A stretch of 64,000 bases of DNA. Origin: Coprococcus aceti. Lineage in GTDB: Bacteria; Bacillota; Clostridia; Lachnospirales; Lachnospiraceae. Within the stretch, counting starts at the first letter, position 1. Every line of letters begins with the position of its first letter. Where the stretch lies: NCBI RefSeq assembly GCF_025567285.1, contig NZ_JAOQJT010000012.1:20512-84511 (forward strand), in the 5' to 3' direction. This document shows, one piece after another, positions 60,859 through 64,000 of the stretch. The translations under genes and the position numbers were made by a program. The notes beneath the pieces were generated by a model. The model was not told where the DNA came from. It was given only the letters and a program-made list of their open reading frames with translations, and did no database searches.

Positions 60859-63402
60859 ATGAAAGGGTACAGAAAAATCATGAAGGCTGTGGCGGTCATT
60901 CTTGCATTTGCACTGATATTTTCAGGTATGAATGTTCCGGGAACTGCGCTGGCAGCTACAACGGCGGCTACGGCAAAAAACACGGTTGTAAAGAGCATCA
61001 CTGTGAGCAATCTGCCAGCCGGCACACTTACGCTCAAGGCGGGAAAGTCATTTGCTCTTAAGACAAATGTGGCGGCGAAAGAGCTGAAATTCGTAACCAG
61101 CAACAGAAGGATAGCAACCGTGACAACTGCGGGAGTGATCAAAGCAGGAAATGTAAAAAATGGGACAGCTAAGATTACAATGTCGCTGAAGGCTGATCCT
61201 AAGGTAAAGAAGGTTATTACGGTAACTGCAGGACAGCCTGTCACGAGTGTAAAGCTTACTAAAAGCAAGCTGACGCTGGTAAAAGGAAAAAGTGCTGTGG
61301 TAAAGGCTTCTGTTGGAACAAGCAAGGCAAGCAATAAGAAGGTCGTATGGAAGAGCAGCAATATAAAGGTTGCTAAGGTTAATTCCAGAGGACGGATAAC
61401 AGCAGCCGGAGGCGGTTCAGCAGTCATCACAGCAGTAGCTGCAGATGGTTCCGGCAAGAAGGCAAGTTGTAAGGTATCAGTCAAGGCGTATGTAACTTCT
61501 ATAAAGTTCAAAAAGGGCAGCGGTAAGATGTATGTGGGAAAAACAGAACAGTTAAACCCAGTCATTGCACCGGCAGATGCAACAAACAAAAAGTGTACCT
61601 GGAAGTCTTCGAATGATAAGGTCGCTATGGTAAGTTCATCCGGACTCGTTGTGGCTGTTGGCGCTGGAACCACAGTGATTACAGCAACAACTACAGACGG
61701 AACAAAAAAGACAGTAAAATATAAGCTGACAGTTCTAAATGCTGTGAAGATTGCTTCGGCGCAGGTGGATAACAGGCAGACAATAAATGTTACATTGTCA
61801 TCTGCACAGAAGCTGACAGCATCAAATTTTGCTGTTAAAGTAAAGACCACATTAAATGGCGGCATATACAACAAGAGCATTCCGATTGAAAGTGTGTCTA
61901 CAGGAGACAATAAAAAATACACGATCAGGTTAAACAAGGAGAACAGGCTTTCATCTTCGGACAGAATATGTGTGTACGTAAGTGGACTTACAGGAACAGG
62001 AACCGGTAAGGTGGAGACATATTATTCTGACGGAAAGTATAATAAGACATATTATGAAGCCAGAGCAATTGAGCAGAATGCGAATGTGAATACAGACGTT
62101 AATTTATCTGGCAGTGGCTACCTCAAGGTTTCTGTAAAGGACGTTCCGGCTGGAATGAGGTATACAATAGGTGGAATGCGTTCCAACTGTATTACTTTCA
62201 CAGGGAAAATAACCAAGTCTGGCACATCAGTCACGACAATTACAGCAGTTGATGAGTATGGTAATACAATGACAACTATCGTAACATGGTGTGTATACAA
62301 CAGCTCCGTGATATCAGCTTATTACAGCCCAAGGTATTATCGCACTCGTGGTGAAAGTGGAGCGGCTGTGCATGTAGCTGCTGATATAAATTCTGTAGCT
62401 GGTGGCTCAGGAAATTATATCTATGATATAGTTGGCAATACTTATGGTCTTGATATTTATAGTAATGGTAAATTGGAGGGTTACATCAATAAGGCTGGTA
62501 CTTATAATATAAAAGTCAGGATAACGGATTCCGATAATGCCGGAGTCAGCACAACTGTAGACTGTGTGATAAATGTTGCACAGGGAATTACAGTATCGGG
62601 ATATATCAGGGATGTGGCAGGAGAAGTATTGTCAAATGCATATATTATATTTACGAATAGGGACAAATCCACAGAGTATACATATTACTGTTATTCTGAT
62701 GTAAAAAGAGATGGATCGTATTCTGTAGATATTGTTCCTGGGACATATGATATAGCGATATATTCGGGTTCGGACACAACATACATATATTCACAGCGGT
62801 TTACCGGAAACATTTCGGGAAGAAATTATTCGTCGGATGTAAAAAAGATATCCGTTAGATCAAAAAATAACGGATATAATATAGAGAATATCGGCACATG
62901 GTATGACGAGGATGGCAACAGCGTTGGAGCTGGTGCATACGTTTATCTGGCGCCTGGTACTTACAGACTTACAGGTCGCGGGGTTGCTTTAGCCGGAACT
63001 ATAACCGCAACGATAAACCGCAAGACTTCATATGTTGTAGCAGATATTAAGACAGACTATGAGGAGATTGGTGATAGAACCTCTATAAATGCATCAGTGG
63101 GAACATACTATAGATTTGTTCCAAAGATGACGGCAGCATACTATATCTATTCAAGTTCTGGATCGGATAATAATCCATATGGACATCTTTATGATGCAGA
63201 TGGAGAAGTGCTTACAATTAATGATGATGACAAGCAGGAGCATATCAGCACAGGAAATGACCACGATTTCTATATGTCATATAACTGTGAAGCAGGAAAA
63301 GTCTACTATATTAATGTTACACGAAACAGCAGTATGGTATATATAACCACAGAGTATCCTGGAATTAAGAGGATACCCGTACGTCTTTTTATGTGGGTAT
63401 GA
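60859..63402 (+). CDS. Secreted Big_2-like (bacterial Ig-like) surface protein
   Basis: 847 residues. A signal peptide (KAVAVILAFALIFSGMNVPG) is followed by three Big_2-like repeats at about 38-130, 130-210 and 210-295, each with a WKSSN..VA.V or TSNRRIATV core and a Gly-rich turn. The later part has a carboxypeptidase-regulatory-like segment (TVSGYIRDVAGEVLSNAYI, ~575) and a PPC-like end (ASVGTYYRFVPKM, YDADGEVLTINDDD). No LPXTG or SLH motif is seen, so the anchor is unknown. The first repeats are Lys-rich. It probably acts outside the cell in adhesion or glycan binding. GGAGGAG precedes the ATG. Confidence 0.85.
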   Translation: MKGYRKIMKAVAVILAFALIFSGMNVPGTALAATTAATAKNTVVKSITVSNLPAGTLTLKAGKSFALKTNVAAKELKFVTSNRRIATVTTAGVIKAGNVKNGTAKITMSLKADPKVKKVITVTAGQPVTSVKLTKSKLTLVKGKSAVVKASVGTSKASNKKVVWKSSNIKVAKVNSRGRITAAGGGSAVITAVAADGSGKKASCKVSVKAYVTSIKFKKGSGKMYVGKTEQLNPVIAPADATNKKCTWKSSNDKVAMVSSSGLVVAVGAGTTVITATTTDGTKKTVKYKLTVLNAVKIASAQVDNRQTINVTLSSAQKLTASNFAVKVKTTLNGGIYNKSIPIESVSTGDNKKYTIRLNKENRLSSSDRICVYVSGLTGTGTGKVETYYSDGKYNKTYYEARAIEQNANVNTDVNLSGSGYLKVSVKDVPAGMRYTIGGMRSNCITFTGKITKSGTSVTTITAVDEYGNTMTTIVTWCVYNSSVISAYYSPRYYRTRGESGAAVHVAADINSVAGGSGNYIYDIVGNTYGLDIYSNGKLEGYINKAGTYNIKVRITDSDNAGVSTTVDCVINVAQGITVSGYIRDVAGEVLSNAYIIFTNRDKSTEYTYYCYSDVKRDGSYSVDIVPGTYDIAIYSGSDTTYIYSQRFTGNISGRNYSSDVKKISVRSKNNGYNIENIGTWYDEDGNSVGAGAYVYLAPGTYRLTGRGVALAGTITATINRKTSYVVADIKTDYEEIGDRTSINASVGTYYRFVPKMTAAYYIYSSSGSDNNPYGHLYDADGEVLTINDDDKQEHISTGNDHDFYMSYNCEAGKVYYINVTRNSSMVYITTEYPGIKRIPVRLFMWV

Positions 63403-63506
63403 ATAATGCTCAATAGCATGTGCGAGATTGACAAGCATAATATATAATTTATAATATATGATATGGTGTATTAAAAGGTAATGTTACATAAAAAAGGAGG
63501 AAATTT

Positions 63507-64000
63507 ATGAAAAAAGGGAACAGGTTTATGGCGGTCATTGCGGTGATCCTTGCATTTGCATTGACATTTACAGGTGTCAGCATTCCGGCAAATGCGGCGG
63601 CCACATCAACCGTCAAGAGTATCACGGTGAAGAATCTTCCAAGTAATACTCTTACACTCAAGGCGGGGAAAACATTTACACTGAAGACAAATACGACTTC
63701 AGGCAATCTGAAATTCTCAACAAGCAATAAAAAGATCGTGACAGTATCTTCTACAGGTAAGATAAAAGCAGTGAAAAAGGGTAGTGCAAATATCACGATC
63801 TATCTCAAGTCAAATGCGAAGATCAAGAAGGTGGTGAAGGTCACAGTCGGACAGCCGGCCACAAGAGTCAAGGTGAACAAATCTGCGCTGACGATCAAGA
63901 AGGGCAGGTCGGCAGTGATAAAGGCGACAGTAGGTCCTAACACAACCAGCAATAAGAAGGTTATCTGGAAGAGTAGCAATTCCAAGATCGCAAAGGTAAG
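63507..64000 (+). CDS. Secreted Big_2-like protein, 3' end outside window
   Basis: The frame is open from the ATG at 63507 (AAAGGAGG at 63493-63500) to the window end, 164 codons. The signal peptide (MAVIAVILAFALTFTGVSIP) and the first two Big_2-like repeats closely parallel the upstream gene: VKSITVKNLPSNTLTLKAGK, SNKKIVTVSSTGKIK, GQPATRVKVNKSALTIKKGR and WKSSNSKIAKV. It is therefore a tandem paralogue, and may differ in its unseen C-terminal part. Both are probably co-regulated, 104 bp apart. Confidence 0.88.
   Translation, partial: MKKGNRFMAVIAVILAFALTFTGVSIPANAAATSTVKSITVKNLPSNTLTLKAGKTFTLKTNTTSGNLKFSTSNKKIVTVSSTGKIKAVKKGSANITIYLKSNAKIKKVVKVTVGQPATRVKVNKSALTIKKGRSAVIKATVGPNTTSNKKVIWKSSNSKIAKV

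Noticed and set aside
60840..61937. 365-codon open frame on the minus strand
   Set aside because: Antisense to the Big_2-like repeats; its Thr/Val/Ala-rich composition is the mirror of Lys/Thr/Ala codons on the other strand.

Overview
The window looks like the chromosome of a Firmicute of the Clostridia, most likely Lachnospiraceae (a Coprococcus/Roseburia-type gut anaerobe). This is inferred from family content: a Rrf2-SufCBDS-SufU operon, phospho-sugar mutases of the Clostridia type, LacI/AraC-controlled ABC sugar uptake with GH130 phosphorylases, DUF6512 and DUF1294 membrane proteins, strong AGGAGG ribosome sites and frequent GTG/TTG starts. No rRNA, tRNA, CRISPR array or intact insertion sequence was seen.

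Layout. 1-4.2 kb is accessory-like: a 5'-cut hypothetical gene, three metallophosphoesterase paralogues around a DUF4253-like gene, and an XRE regulator fused to a C-terminal domain of the kind found in polyvalent phage/ICE proteins. 4.3-10 kb holds RecQ, GNAT, a cytidylate-kinase-like protein and a MutS-type ATPase without mismatch-recognition domain. 10-15.4 kb is a two-component system with a MacB/BceAB-type ABC exporter. 15.4-20.7 kb has two small membrane proteins and SbcDC. 20.7-21.5 kb is a complete type III toxin-antitoxin module: a ToxN/AbiQ-like toxin preceded by a terminator hairpin, about four degenerate ~37-nt repeats and a consensus promoter. 21.7-24.2 kb has a Nudix gene, a TetR regulator with a palindromic operator on its own start codon, and a methyltransferase preceded by two tandem 141-bp structured repeats. 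24.2-28.6 kb is a zinc-type regulon (Fur-family regulator, small Cys-rich membrane protein, ZnuA/C/B, lipoprotein).

28.7-36 kb starts with eight A-tracts phased at exactly 10 bp, followed by a ~178-nt multibranched RNA candidate, an ADP-ribose-pyrophosphatase-like Nudix gene and three phospho-sugar mutase paralogues, with a decayed AgrC-like kinase between the first two. 36-50 kb is a beta-mannan/galactomannan oligosaccharide locus: GH36 alpha-galactosidase, LacI and AraC regulators, ABC importer, mannobiose/cellobiose 2-epimerase, two GH130 phosphorylases and mannose-6-phosphate isomerase, the last behind another nested structured RNA candidate. Oligosaccharides would be imported, stripped of galactose, epimerised and phosphorolysed to mannose-1-phosphate. 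A mutase (possibly the divergent second copy) would then give mannose-6-phosphate and ManA fructose-6-phosphate.

50-64 kb holds a periplasmic-binding-fold/GGDEF protein, DegV, the SUF operon, a KdpDE-like two-component system without kdpFABC nearby, and two tandem secreted proteins with Big_2-like domains, the second cut by the window end.

The least explained signals are three structured non-coding elements (tandem 23055-23336, 28865-29042, 48947-49084), each in front of a gene. The most complete system beyond metabolism is the toxin-antitoxin module at 20734-21516.
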